DNA of 5,288 nucleotides from an uncultured Candidatus Saccharibacteria bacterium (lineage in GTDB: Bacteria > Patescibacteriota > Saccharimonadia > Saccharimonadales > Saccharimonadaceae): the NCBI GenBank assembly GCA_947364965.1, contig CANAUU010000065.1:1-5288 (forward strand), read 5' to 3'. This document shows, in pieces, positions 1 to 5,288 of this stretch. The notes beneath the pieces are model-generated. The model was given only the letters and a program-made list of their open reading frames with translations, was not told the DNA's origin and did no database searches. A program made the translations under genes and the position numbers. Position 1 is the first letter of the stretch, and the number at the start of each line of letters is the position of its first letter.

Positions 1-35
1 CATTTCACAAAGCATTCTCAAACCACAAAACACCA

Positions 36-671
36 CTAATACTCCACCGGCCCATTCGTCTTAATAATCCCCTCGGGATCATAAACTTCCGTCATCTCCA
101 TATCTAGCATATCCATTACAAACCTATCCTTCACACTCCGACGATAGAGGTAATCATCCCGCCGAAGAATCACGTAATCCAACGGTTTCCCCTGTTTCTT
201 CTCAATCACCTCCGCCCACCGCGTCAGTTTCTTCGTCCGATCATCCCCCACAATCAAAAGGTCAATCCCATCCTGCCCCGGCACCCGGTTAAATAAAACC
301 ATCGCCCGCAAATATTTCGACACTGGCCGAATATATTCATCCCAGGTATTCGACGGCTTCCGTCGCACATCCTGTTGCGCTCGCAAAACCGGCGGCTTCT
401 TCCCAAAAATCTCCTGAAACGCGTGTGCATATGGATGTTTCATATTCGCCGCATAATATACTTTATTATCAAAGGTCTCATTCCGGATGATCCCAATACT
501 TTCCAAATTCATCAGCTCTCGCCGCACCGAATTAATCTGCTCCTCAATTACCCGCGTAATCTCACGCACATAAAAAGACTTATTCGTATTCGCAAAGAAC
601 AGTTCCAAAAGTTTTGCTCGCGTCTTCGAACCGAACAATTTTTCTACCGGAGTGTTAGTTTCTTTGCTCAT
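36..671 (-). CDS. Winged-helix DNA-binding regulator with C-terminal nucleotidyltransferase-like domain
   Basis: The 211-residue protein has an N-terminal winged helix-turn-helix at about residues 10-80. It begins with a LFGSKTRAKLLELFF helix, continues through FYVREITR and the recognition-helix region QINSVRRELMNLESIGII, and ends in the wing (KVYYAAN). A linker follows, and residues 115-195 form an alpha/beta segment with GIDLLIVGDD and LDYVILRRDDYLYRR. This resembles the degenerate nucleotidyltransferase-fold tail of ArsR-like regulators common in patescibacterial genomes (family knowledge from memory). The catalytic GS-x-D-x-D pattern of active nucleotidyltransferases is not seen, so I infer a regulatory or ligand-binding role. 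There is no signal peptide or membrane segment, so it should be cytoplasmic. The ATG lies inside the 3' end of miaA (17-bp overlap, different frame), which suggests translational coupling; no good Shine-Dalgarno is visible. Its target genes cannot be told from here. Confidence 0.8.
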   Translation of the reverse strand: MSKETNTPVEKLFGSKTRAKLLELFFANTNKSFYVREITRVIEEQINSVRRELMNLESIGIIRNETFDNKVYYAANMKHPYAHAFQEIFGKKPPVLRAQQDVRRKPSNTWDEYIRPVSKYLRAMVLFNRVPGQDGIDLLIVGDDRTKKLTRWAEVIEKKQGKPLDYVILRRDDYLYRRSVKDRFVMDMLDMEMTEVYDPEGIIKTNGPVEY

Positions 672-1440
672 CTTGTATACATTTTATCACGTATTCCCTG
701 ATTTCCGCAAGTGGCAACCAGTTAATATTTTTATTCCGCTTGAACCACGTCATCTGTCGCTTCGCCAAATGCCAATCATCCAACACGAACAATTCTTTTG
801 CTCGTTCCAGACTTATTTCGCCCTGCATATACGCCCACGCAAACTGATAAATATTACTCTTCATCGCCTGACTATTCCAATCATACTTCCCCGCCAGTCG
901 CTGTGTTTCCTCAAACAATTCCTGAACAAATAATTTATTCGCCCGCTCAGCGATCCGTTCACGCAAAATTTTTGGGTCGGTTTTTACGCCAATGAGCAAA
1001 TAATTTGAACAGTCCCCCTGTCGGTCCTCCTGCGAGTTCTTTTTCTCCTCACTAAATTCATAATCATAGACTAGCGCATCCACATACAACCCCGTCCCTC
1101 CAACCACCATCGGCAAATTCCCTCGCCCTCGAATCTCCGCGATTTTCTTCTCAGCATAATTCTTCCAATCCGCCACCGTGAACCGCTCTCCCGGGTTCAC
1201 CAAATCAATTCCGAAGTGCCTTATTCCCTGTTGCTCCTCAAGCGAAGGCTTCGCCGTCCCGAGATCCATCTCTCGATAAATCGCCCGCGAATCCGCCGAG
1301 ATAATCTCCGCCCCCGAAAATCCCACCAGCGGGCGCCCCTCCTGCGCCCGCCGTTCCATCTCCAGAGCGATCTCAATCGACACCCCCGTCTTTCCGCTCG
1401 CCGTCGGTCCGACTATAACGACCGTTTTATCGAAGCTCAT
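655..1440 (-). CDS. miaA: tRNA dimethylallyltransferase (MiaA), compact form
   Basis: MiaA transfers a dimethylallyl group from DMAPP to N6 of A37 in tRNAs that read codons starting with U, giving i6A37 in the cytoplasm. The sequence shows the P-loop GPTASGKT (residues 11-18), the ISADSRAIYREMDLGTAKP block holding the catalytic-type Asp (D50), the GIDLVNPGERFTVADW motif, VVGGTGLY (112-119) and the C-terminal LAKRQMTWF (225-233). At 261 residues it is about 50 shorter than the usual 300-316. The gap falls right after GGTGLY: the helical insertion domain and its usual N-x-x-R-x-x-R-A-L-E stretch are replaced by a short polar linker (about 129-146). The gene follows thrS by 25 nt and overlaps the regulator downstream, so the three are probably one operon. 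The start is supported by a modest AGGG about 9 nt upstream. Identity is secure; full activity of the compact form is inferred. Confidence 0.93.
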   Translation of the reverse strand: MSFDKTVVIVGPTASGKTGVSIEIALEMERRAQEGRPLVGFSGAEIISADSRAIYREMDLGTAKPSLEEQQGIRHFGIDLVNPGERFTVADWKNYAEKKIAEIRGRGNLPMVVGGTGLYVDALVYDYEFSEEKKNSQEDRQGDCSNYLLIGVKTDPKILRERIAERANKLFVQELFEETQRLAGKYDWNSQAMKSNIYQFAWAYMQGEISLERAKELFVLDDWHLAKRQMTWFKRNKNINWLPLAEIREYVIKCIQDEQRN

Positions 1441-1465
1441 CTATCTTAACCCTGTCAGCAATAAA

Positions 1466-3328
1466 CTAACCCTGGAGTTCGTCCTCATTTAGCTTCTGCA
1501 GGTACTCCACCAGCTCATCCAGCTTCACTTTCTCCTCCTTATCGCGAAGCCGCACACTTACCGCCTTCTCAGAAGCATCCTTTGGTCCCACAATCAGAAC
1601 CACCGGAATCTTCATCTCAGTCGCACGGCGAATTTTCTTCCCCAAGCTATCATTCGACAAATCCTGCTCAAACCTGAGCGCGTTATGCCGCACCGGCTCC
1701 TCTAGCTCTACCCCTGACAAAACCTCTGCAATTTCCTGCACATAATCGTCCACCTGGTCATTCACGGTCAAAATCCGCACCTGTTCCGGCGCACACCACA
1801 GCGGGAACCATCCCCCCGTATGCTCCACAAACACACTCAAGAACCGTTCAATCGAACCCAAAGTCGCGTGATGAATCATCACTGGACGCTCTTTTTCACC
1901 TTTTTCGTTCACGAACTCCAGCTCAAACCGCTCCGGCTGTACAAAATCCAACTGCACCGTCGCTACTTGGTGTTCACGTCCAATCGCATCCTCCGCCATA
2001 AAATCAATCTTCGGCCCATAGAACGCTGCTTCCCCTTCCTGTTCGAAATAATCCAAGCCATTCTCGATTGCCGCTTCCTTAATCTGTTTCTGCGCCATTT
2101 CCCAAAGCGCCGGATCGCCCAAATACTTATCCGAATCATCTCGATACGACAACCGTGCCCTGAGCTTATTCATCCCCACCGTCGTATATAATCGCCGCAC
2201 AATCGAAACCAACGTCTGAATCTCTTCCTTAATCTGGTCCTTTCGACAGAACACGTGCGAATCATCCTGCGTCAAGGATCGCACCCGTGAAAGCCCGCCC
2301 AACTCGCCAGTCTTTTCATCGCGATAATCCGTCGTCGCCTCCATATACCGCACCGGCATTTCCTTATAAGTCCGCGGTCGCGACGCAAAAATCTGCGCAT
2401 GGTGCGGACAGTTCATTGGCTTCAGTGCGAATTCTTCCCCATTCACCTGCGAATGCACCATAAATAACTCATCGCCAAACTTCGCATAATGCCCCGAAGC
2501 CTTATAGAGGTCAACCTTCGTAATATGCGGCGTCCAAACTTTCTTAAAACCCGCCTTCCCCCGCAATCCTAGCGACAACTCCGACAATTCTTCGCGCAAC
2601 ACCGTCCCCCTTGGCGTGAACAGCGGCAACCCCGCCCCCACCAGATCCGAGAAACAGAACAAATCCAGTTCCTTCCCCAGTTTCCGATGATCGCGCTTCT
2701 TCGCCTCTTCTTGACGCTTCAAAAACTCATCAAGTTCCTCTTGCGTCTCAAACGCCACCCCATAAATCCGCGTCAACATCTCACGTTTCTCGTCACCCCG
2801 CCAATACGCCCCAGCCACCCGCTGTAGCTGAAACGCAGGAGAAGCGTGAGCAACAAGGGCGCTTGCGTCCTTGTTCGAACCGCCGACTGCGGCAGAGGAC
2901 GCAGTCCGAAACGCCTCAACCTTCGACAAATCATCAATATGCGGTCCCTTGCAGAGGTCCGTAAACAACACTTCTCCACTCCGAGGGTCCTTCAAATCAT
3001 AAAACGTAATCGTCGCATCTTTCGGCAATTCCTCAATCAGCTCCACCTTATACTTCTGATTATTATCTCGAGCCCACTTAAGCGCCTCCTCTCGCGAGGC
3101 CTCCCGCCGCTCCATCACGCACTTCCGTGCAATAATCCCCCGCATCTTCTTCTCAATCTTCGCGAGATCCGCATCAGAAACTTTCACATCCCCGAAATCA
3201 ATATCATAATAAAAACCATTATCAATCGCCGGACCAATCCCAAATGTTGTTGTCGGATAAAGCTCCTTCACCGCTGCTGCCAAAACATGGCTAAGCGTAT
3301 GTCGCATCTTTTCAACTTCTTTGCACAT
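1466..3328 (-). CDS. thrS: Threonyl-tRNA synthetase (ThrS) without TGS domain, carrying a 26-residue insertion
   Basis: ThrS charges tRNA-Thr with threonine and hydrolyses mischarged Ser-tRNA-Thr. I start it at ATG 3328 (MCKEVEKM..., 620 aa) because AAAGGAAAGGA lies about 8 nt upstream. An ATG at 3367 gives 633 aa but has no ribosome site and would lie upstream of the transcript start predicted from the TATACT box. In this numbering the editing domain has H10/H14 (HTLSH) and C126/H130 (CKGPH). Catalytic zinc ligands are C307 (MNCPHH), H358 (DDSHVF) and H486 (MIHHATLGS), followed by class II motif 3 GSIER (491-495). The anticodon-binding domain starts near residue 512. The N-terminal TGS domain of E. 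coli ThrS is absent. MNCPHH replaces the usual MNCPGH. Residues 141-166 are an insertion encoded by a palindromic, repeat-flanked DNA segment (separate entry). The gene heads a likely thrS-miaA-regulator operon. Confidence 0.96.
   Translation of the reverse strand: MCKEVEKMRHTLSHVLAAAVKELYPTTTFGIGPAIDNGFYYDIDFGDVKVSDADLAKIEKKMRGIIARKCVMERREASREEALKWARDNNQKYKVELIEELPKDATITFYDLKDPRSGEVLFTDLCKGPHIDDLSKVEAFRTASSAAVGGSNKDASALVAHASPAFQLQRVAGAYWRGDEKREMLTRIYGVAFETQEELDEFLKRQEEAKKRDHRKLGKELDLFCFSDLVGAGLPLFTPRGTVLREELSELSLGLRGKAGFKKVWTPHITKVDLYKASGHYAKFGDELFMVHSQVNGEEFALKPMNCPHHAQIFASRPRTYKEMPVRYMEATTDYRDEKTGELGGLSRVRSLTQDDSHVFCRKDQIKEEIQTLVSIVRRLYTTVGMNKLRARLSYRDDSDKYLGDPALWEMAQKQIKEAAIENGLDYFEQEGEAAFYGPKIDFMAEDAIGREHQVATVQLDFVQPERFELEFVNEKGEKERPVMIHHATLGSIERFLSVFVEHTGGWFPLWCAPEQVRILTVNDQVDDYVQEIAEVLSGVELEEPVRHNALRFEQDLSNDSLGKKIRRATEMKIPVVLIVGPKDASEKAVSVRLRDKEEKVKLDELVEYLQKLNEDELQG
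2830..2914. mobile_element. Putative palindromic element inserted in frame in thrS, with 7-bp flanking direct repeats
   Basis: GAAACGC occurs at 2830-2836 and again at 2908-2914, exactly 78 nt (26 codons) apart, enclosing 71 bp (2837-2907) of about 63% GC. Inside is a 10-bp hairpin (2852-2861 with 2866-2875, one G-T pair, loop CTTG) and a perfect 7-bp hairpin (GACTGCG 2885-2891 with CGCAGTC 2900-2906). An alternative fold also exists: TGCGTCC 2864-2870 with GGACGCA 2897-2903, enclosing the palindrome GTTCGAAC (2873-2880) and GCCG/CGGC (2882-2885, 2890-2893). The segment is free of stop codons in five of six frames. It encodes residues R141-F166 of ThrS; without them CKGPH...AFQLQRVAGAYWRGD aligns gap-free with E. 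coli CRGPH...HFKLMKTAGAYWRGD (recalled). I infer a mobile palindrome with target-site duplication; mobility itself is unproven without other copies. Confidence 0.6.
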
Positions 3329-3395
3329 GACTTTATCCTTTCCTTTATTCATAAGCACACTAAACATAGTATAAATACTATAAATAACCTAGCAA
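3314..3395 (-). promoter_or_regulatory. Promoter and ribosome binding site of thrS
   Basis: Read on the minus strand, TTGCTA (3395-3390, 4 of 6 to TTGACA) is followed after 16 bp by TATACT (3373-3368, 5 of 6 to TATAAT). Transcription would begin near 3361, inside the annotatable upstream extension of thrS, which argues against the ATG at 3367. A purine-rich AAAGGAAAGGA lies just before the ATG at 3328 and fits a Shine-Dalgarno. The -10 is part of a small inverted repeat, AGTAT..ATACT (3368-3379). The region is AT-rich, so chance matches are possible. Confidence 0.55.
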
Positions 3396-3430
3396 CAAGA
3401 ACAACCTATCGTTTATCAAATATAGATAGG
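3390..3430 (-). terminator. Weak hairpin between the RelA/SpoT gene and thrS, possible terminator
   Basis: CCTATC and GATAGG (3425-3430 and 3405-3410 read on the minus strand) can form a 6-bp stem with a 14-nt loop. On the minus strand this is followed by a T-rich stretch, TTGTTCTTGTT (3404-3394). It lies after the RelA/SpoT gene and just before the thrS promoter, where a terminator would be expected. The stem is short, the loop long and the T-run interrupted, so this is tentative. The rest of the gap (3431-3529) is very AT-rich, with two TATAAT boxes on the minus strand (3500-3495 and 3477-3472) and a TTTGAT/ATCAAA repeat at about 3449-3464. I see no convincing gene there. Confidence 0.25.
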
Positions 3431-3529
3431 CTTTTCTTCACTAATCTATCAAATTTTTTTTGATTCATACAATTATACTTATGACCTTATTAGGATTATA
3501 CTACATTTGAGCTAAAAATAAATACTTCT

Positions 3530-4630
3530 CTAGATACCATCCTCAATCGAGCGCACCTTAGCCACAAAATCACTAACATCAGCAAAATAATTCGGATAAG
3601 CAATTTTTAATTGCTTAAGGCTGCCAACTGACACTAGAACCTGATCTATTATAGTATCTTTATGTTCTTCCTCCATCCTTCGGTAATCATTGATAGCCTT
3701 TTTATATTCTCTTTTTGTATAGCCATATATCGTGATATGCTTTTCTTCTGGATCCAAAACTATCAAGAAATACTTTCGCCCACTCGTTTTAGACGGTGAA
3801 TCTAAAAAACTCATTGCTCCAGAAAACGCTTCCAATTTCTTCAATACATTATTTTGCTTATCAAGCACTTTAATTCTTTTATATAACTTCCTTACATCCA
3901 AATCACTAGGCAAACTTATATACTTTTTTCCATTGTCTAAATACTCAATCACCTCAAAAGCCCGAGAAACTTCCCGGAAAAATTCTAGCCACGCCGCATC
4001 GCCGTCATCATTCTTTAATTTCTTTTGCAACATTAACCCAGCCACCTCTACCGCAGTTGCCCATGTATGTTGAAGTTGTGTCCTAATCTGCATCTCAATC
4101 AAAGTTCCATCATACATCTTCGCAACGGAATTCAACCCCACATACTTAAAAACAAGATGCAAACCACGATACCCATCAGGCTTAGGAGATTTGACATAAT
4201 CCTTTTGATTAACAATTTTATGGGGAATACGTGCAGATTCATAATAATGTTTCAACTCATAAGCCTCTTTCAAATTTCCAACAATCGCCCTCAGACCACC
4301 AATATCCTGCATACGAGAAAGTTCCATCTCGGGGTTGCGCCGCAGTTTCGAAATAATAGTCGGCATGCGCTTCAAACGCTGTGCCACAACAGGATGCGAA
4401 CTTAATAAATTTACACGACGCGTCAGAGTTGTCCGCAATGTATTCAGCGGATACAAGTGCGCTGCACGCCAAGCACTCACCCCATTGAATGCTTCATCAT
4501 AAGCATCAACAAAAGCGCTATCGTTATCACCAACCCTACCAACATACACAGGGTACCGCAGAATATCACCATACCTGTTAATCTGACTTTTCGAGAAGCT
4601 TACAGCCTTCGGATAGTTGGACTTCTTCAT
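3530..4630 (-). CDS. RelA/SpoT-domain nucleotide pyrophosphotransferase, synthetase-only with C-terminal accessory domain
   Basis: This 366-residue protein carries a RelA/SpoT synthetase domain at about residues 60-225. The signatures are MQDIGGLRAIV (D109, the metal-binding position in the family), KDYVKSPKPDGYRGLHLVF (143-161) and LIEMQIRTQLQHTWATAVE (177-195, E179 being the catalytic E-x-Q-I-R-T glutamate). No HD hydrolase, TGS or ACT domain is present, so it is not a long bifunctional Rel. It matches a class of roughly 350-residue RelA/SpoT-domain proteins with a conserved C-terminal region (here 286-362: KYFLIVLDPEEKHITIYGY and VLVSVGSLKQLKIAYPNYF). The product could be (p)ppGpp or a related alarmone, or the transfer could be onto tRNA 3' ends as in toxic small alarmone synthetases; the sequence does not decide. 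It starts 6 nt after the NUDIX stop, so it is co-transcribed and probably translationally coupled. The 3' half is strikingly AT-rich compared with thrS and miaA, hinting at acquisition. Confidence 0.85.
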   Translation of the reverse strand: MKKSNYPKAVSFSKSQINRYGDILRYPVYVGRVGDNDSAFVDAYDEAFNGVSAWRAAHLYPLNTLRTTLTRRVNLLSSHPVVAQRLKRMPTIISKLRRNPEMELSRMQDIGGLRAIVGNLKEAYELKHYYESARIPHKIVNQKDYVKSPKPDGYRGLHLVFKYVGLNSVAKMYDGTLIEMQIRTQLQHTWATAVEVAGLMLQKKLKNDDGDAAWLEFFREVSRAFEVIEYLDNGKKYISLPSDLDVRKLYKRIKVLDKQNNVLKKLEAFSGAMSFLDSPSKTSGRKYFLIVLDPEEKHITIYGYTKREYKKAINDYRRMEEEHKDTIIDQVLVSVGSLKQLKIAYPNYFADVSDFVAKVRSIEDGI

Positions 4631-4636
4631 CCCCGT

Positions 4637-5110
4637 CTACAACCCCTTCACCCGGCTCCAAATATATTTATGCGCCTGCTGCGTCAACTTCTCCGCCAAT
4701 TCCTCCGCCGGAATCCACATCACCTCTGCAATTTCCTGCTCCTCTTCCAAGCGTTCCTCTTGCCTCAAACTCTGCAACTTGCCATAAATAATATGAATCG
4801 TAATATGCCGGTTTACATCTTTATGCGCCGCATAGAAATTATCATAGCAGACCTCGTCCAGCACCTTCAATTCCCCAAAGTCATCATAGCCAGTTTCCTC
4901 GGCCACCTCACGCTGCGCCGCCTCGACCGGACCCTCTTCCCCTTCAATCCCACCCATCACAAAATCAATCCATCCAAACTTTCGATTCTGCACACAAAGA
5001 TACTTCCCCTCGGTCGGATGCTTCATAGCCACCACAACCACTTCGCGTTCGGTCATCGGTTTATCATCCCGCACCGCTGAATCCCCTTCCCCGAAAAATT
5101 CCTTTGCCAT
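4637..5110 (-). CDS. NUDIX hydrolase
   Basis: The 157-residue protein contains a complete NUDIX box, G-x5-E-x7-REVAEETGY, from G53 to Y75, with R67, E68, E71 and E72 as the metal and catalytic residues. NUDIX enzymes cleave a nucleoside diphosphate linked to another group X. Downstream are YAAHKDVNR (93-101) and the C-terminal MWIPAEELAEKL. VMGGIEGEE before the box replaces the MutT-type PGG. From memory this combination resembles the NUDIX domain embedded in patescibacterial leucyl-tRNA synthetases more than MutT; the true substrate is unknown. The start is well supported by GGAGG (5119-5115) 4 nt before the ATG. It is the first gene of a unit with the RelA/SpoT-domain gene, so it may act on that enzyme's product, substrate or modified target. 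No signal peptide or membrane segment is seen. Confidence 0.9.
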   Translation of the reverse strand: MAKEFFGEGDSAVRDDKPMTEREVVVVAMKHPTEGKYLCVQNRKFGWIDFVMGGIEGEEGPVEAAQREVAEETGYDDFGELKVLDEVCYDNFYAAHKDVNRHITIHIIYGKLQSLRQEERLEEEQEIAEVMWIPAEELAEKLTQQAHKYIWSRVKGL

Positions 5111-5112
5111 AT

Positions 5113-5145
5113 CTCCTCCACTTTACTTCTGGTTCCAGTATATCA
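5113..5145 (-). promoter_or_regulatory. Extended -10 promoter and strong RBS of the NUDIX/RelA-SpoT unit
   Basis: On the minus strand TGATATACT (5145-5137) is an extended -10 (TGn plus TATACT). No good -35 is seen. Transcription would start near 5130, giving a leader of about 20 nt that holds the Shine-Dalgarno GGAGGAG (5119-5113). The -10 overlaps the weak -35 of the plus-strand promoter for tRNA-Val, so the two divergent units share control DNA. Confidence 0.5.
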
Positions 5146-5161
5146 TATCCTATGCTATAAT
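5133..5161 (+). promoter_or_regulatory. Extended -10 promoter for tRNA-Val
   Basis: A perfect TATAAT (5156-5161) is preceded by TGC (5153-5155), making an extended -10. A poor -35, TTCCAG (5133-5138), lies 17 bp upstream. Transcription would begin near 5168, about 65 nt before the mature tRNA 5' end. No other plus-strand gene competes for this promoter. Confidence 0.65.
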
Positions 5162-5177
5162 AAGCACACGAGCTATT

Positions 5178-5221
5178 GATAGTTCAGGTGTAGTCGCCCA
5201 ATCGACTTCGCATGAACTATC
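5178..5221 (+). other. Long hairpin in the leader of tRNA-Val
   Basis: GATAGTTCA (5178-5186) pairs perfectly with TGAACTATC (5213-5221). Inside, after one mismatch, GTG (5188-5190) pairs with CGC (5209-5211, one G-T pair). After another mismatch, AGTCG (5192-5196) pairs with CGACT (5203-5207) around a 6-nt loop. The result is one near-continuous 44-nt stem-loop lying between the promoter and the tRNA. No T-run follows it on either strand, so it does not look like an intrinsic terminator. It could be a processing signal, a small RNA or a palindromic repeat; function unknown. Confidence 0.5.
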
Positions 5222-5234
5222 GTCAATCCGCCGT

Positions 5235-5288
5235 GGGTCGCTAACTCAGTTGGCTAGAGTGTCTCGTTTACACCGAGGAAGTCGGGGG
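5235..5288 (+). tRNA. tRNA-Val(UAC), 3' part cut by the window end
   Basis: The cloverleaf can be read to position 53 or so. Acceptor 5' strand GGGTCGC (5235-5241), TA, D-stem ACTC/GAGT (5244-5247, 5257-5260) with loop AGTTGGCTA, G26, anticodon stem TCTCG/CGAGG (5262-5266, 5274-5278) around loop TTTACAC, variable loop AAGTC, and GGGGG opening the T-stem. The anticodon is TAC (5269-5271), reading GUA and other valine codons. The anticodon arm and variable loop closely match the usual bacterial tRNA-Val. The D-stem begins with A10-U25 instead of the common G10-C25. The T-loop and acceptor 3' strand lie outside the window, so acceptor pairing cannot be checked. Confidence 0.92.

Noticed and set aside
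1..15. ATG codons on the minus strand at 15-13 and 3-1, possible start of a further gene
   Set aside because: Only a few codons are visible and there is no ribosome site, so it cannot be supported.
1245..1257. GCGAAGGCTTCGC palindrome inside miaA, considered as another palindromic element
   Set aside because: It encodes the conserved GTAKPSL region without any length insertion and has no flanking repeat, so chance codon choice explains it.
3328..3367. Upstream thrS start at 3367 giving a 13-residue extension
   Set aside because: No Shine-Dalgarno precedes it, and the predicted transcript start (near 3361) would leave the ATG outside the mRNA. ATG 3328 has a good ribosome site.
2846..3463. 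A 205-codon open frame on the plus strand opposite the start of thrS
   Set aside because: It is antisense to clear ThrS editing-domain sequence, has no recognisable domain and its composition follows from the thrS codons and the GC-rich insert.
3443..3465. Plus-strand CTATC stem followed by AAATTTTTTTT, considered as a plus-strand terminator
   Set aside because: The stem is AT-rich and short with a long loop, and there is no plus-strand gene here to terminate.
3406..3468. A 20-codon minus-strand frame (starts MNQKKFDRL) upstream of thrS, considered as a leader peptide
   Set aside because: It has no ribosome binding site, contains no threonine codons that would suggest attenuation, and lies in low-complexity AT-rich DNA. 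The thrS promoter is downstream of it.
36..5110. Possible TGA recoding as in Gracilibacteria, because no gene here stops at TGA
   Set aside because: None of the five proteins contains an in-frame TGA, so there is no sign of TGA as sense. Five genes are too few to make TGA-stop absence meaningful.

Overview
The window reads as a piece of a small-genome bacterium of the candidate phyla radiation (Patescibacteria), most likely a Saccharibacteria (TM7)-type genome. The grounds are family resemblance only: a reduced MiaA, a ThrS that starts directly at the editing domain with no TGS domain, a wHTH regulator with a C-terminal nucleotidyltransferase-like fold of a type common in that group, and a NUDIX protein resembling the NUDIX insert of patescibacterial LeuRS. 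The standard code fits, because all five reading frames end in TAG or TAA and none needs TGA as sense. Species cannot be set from this window.

Layout. All five protein genes lie on the minus strand and are transcribed from right to left: a NUDIX hydrolase (5110-4637), a RelA/SpoT-domain nucleotide pyrophosphotransferase (4630-3530, 6 nt after the NUDIX stop), an AT-rich gap with a promoter and a weak hairpin (3529-3329), thrS (3328-1466), miaA (1440-655, 25 nt after thrS) and a winged-helix regulator (671-36, overlapping miaA by 17 bp). At the right edge, on the plus strand, a divergent extended -10 promoter drives a leader containing a long hairpin and then a tRNA-Val(UAC) gene cut by the window end.

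Functions. Most genes touch tRNA or translation: charging of tRNA-Thr (ThrS), the i6A37 precursor modification (MiaA) and tRNA-Val itself. The NUDIX and RelA/SpoT pair looks like a two-gene nucleotide-signalling or toxin-like module whose 3' half is much more AT-rich than its neighbours.

The most unusual object is inside thrS. A 78-bp in-frame segment sits in the editing domain. It is flanked by a perfect 7-bp direct repeat (GAAACGC on the plus strand), is full of inverted repeats and is open in five of six frames. Removing it restores an exact-length match to E. coli ThrS as I recall it. It looks like a mobile palindromic element tolerated within a protein, comparable in concept to the Rickettsia palindromic elements.
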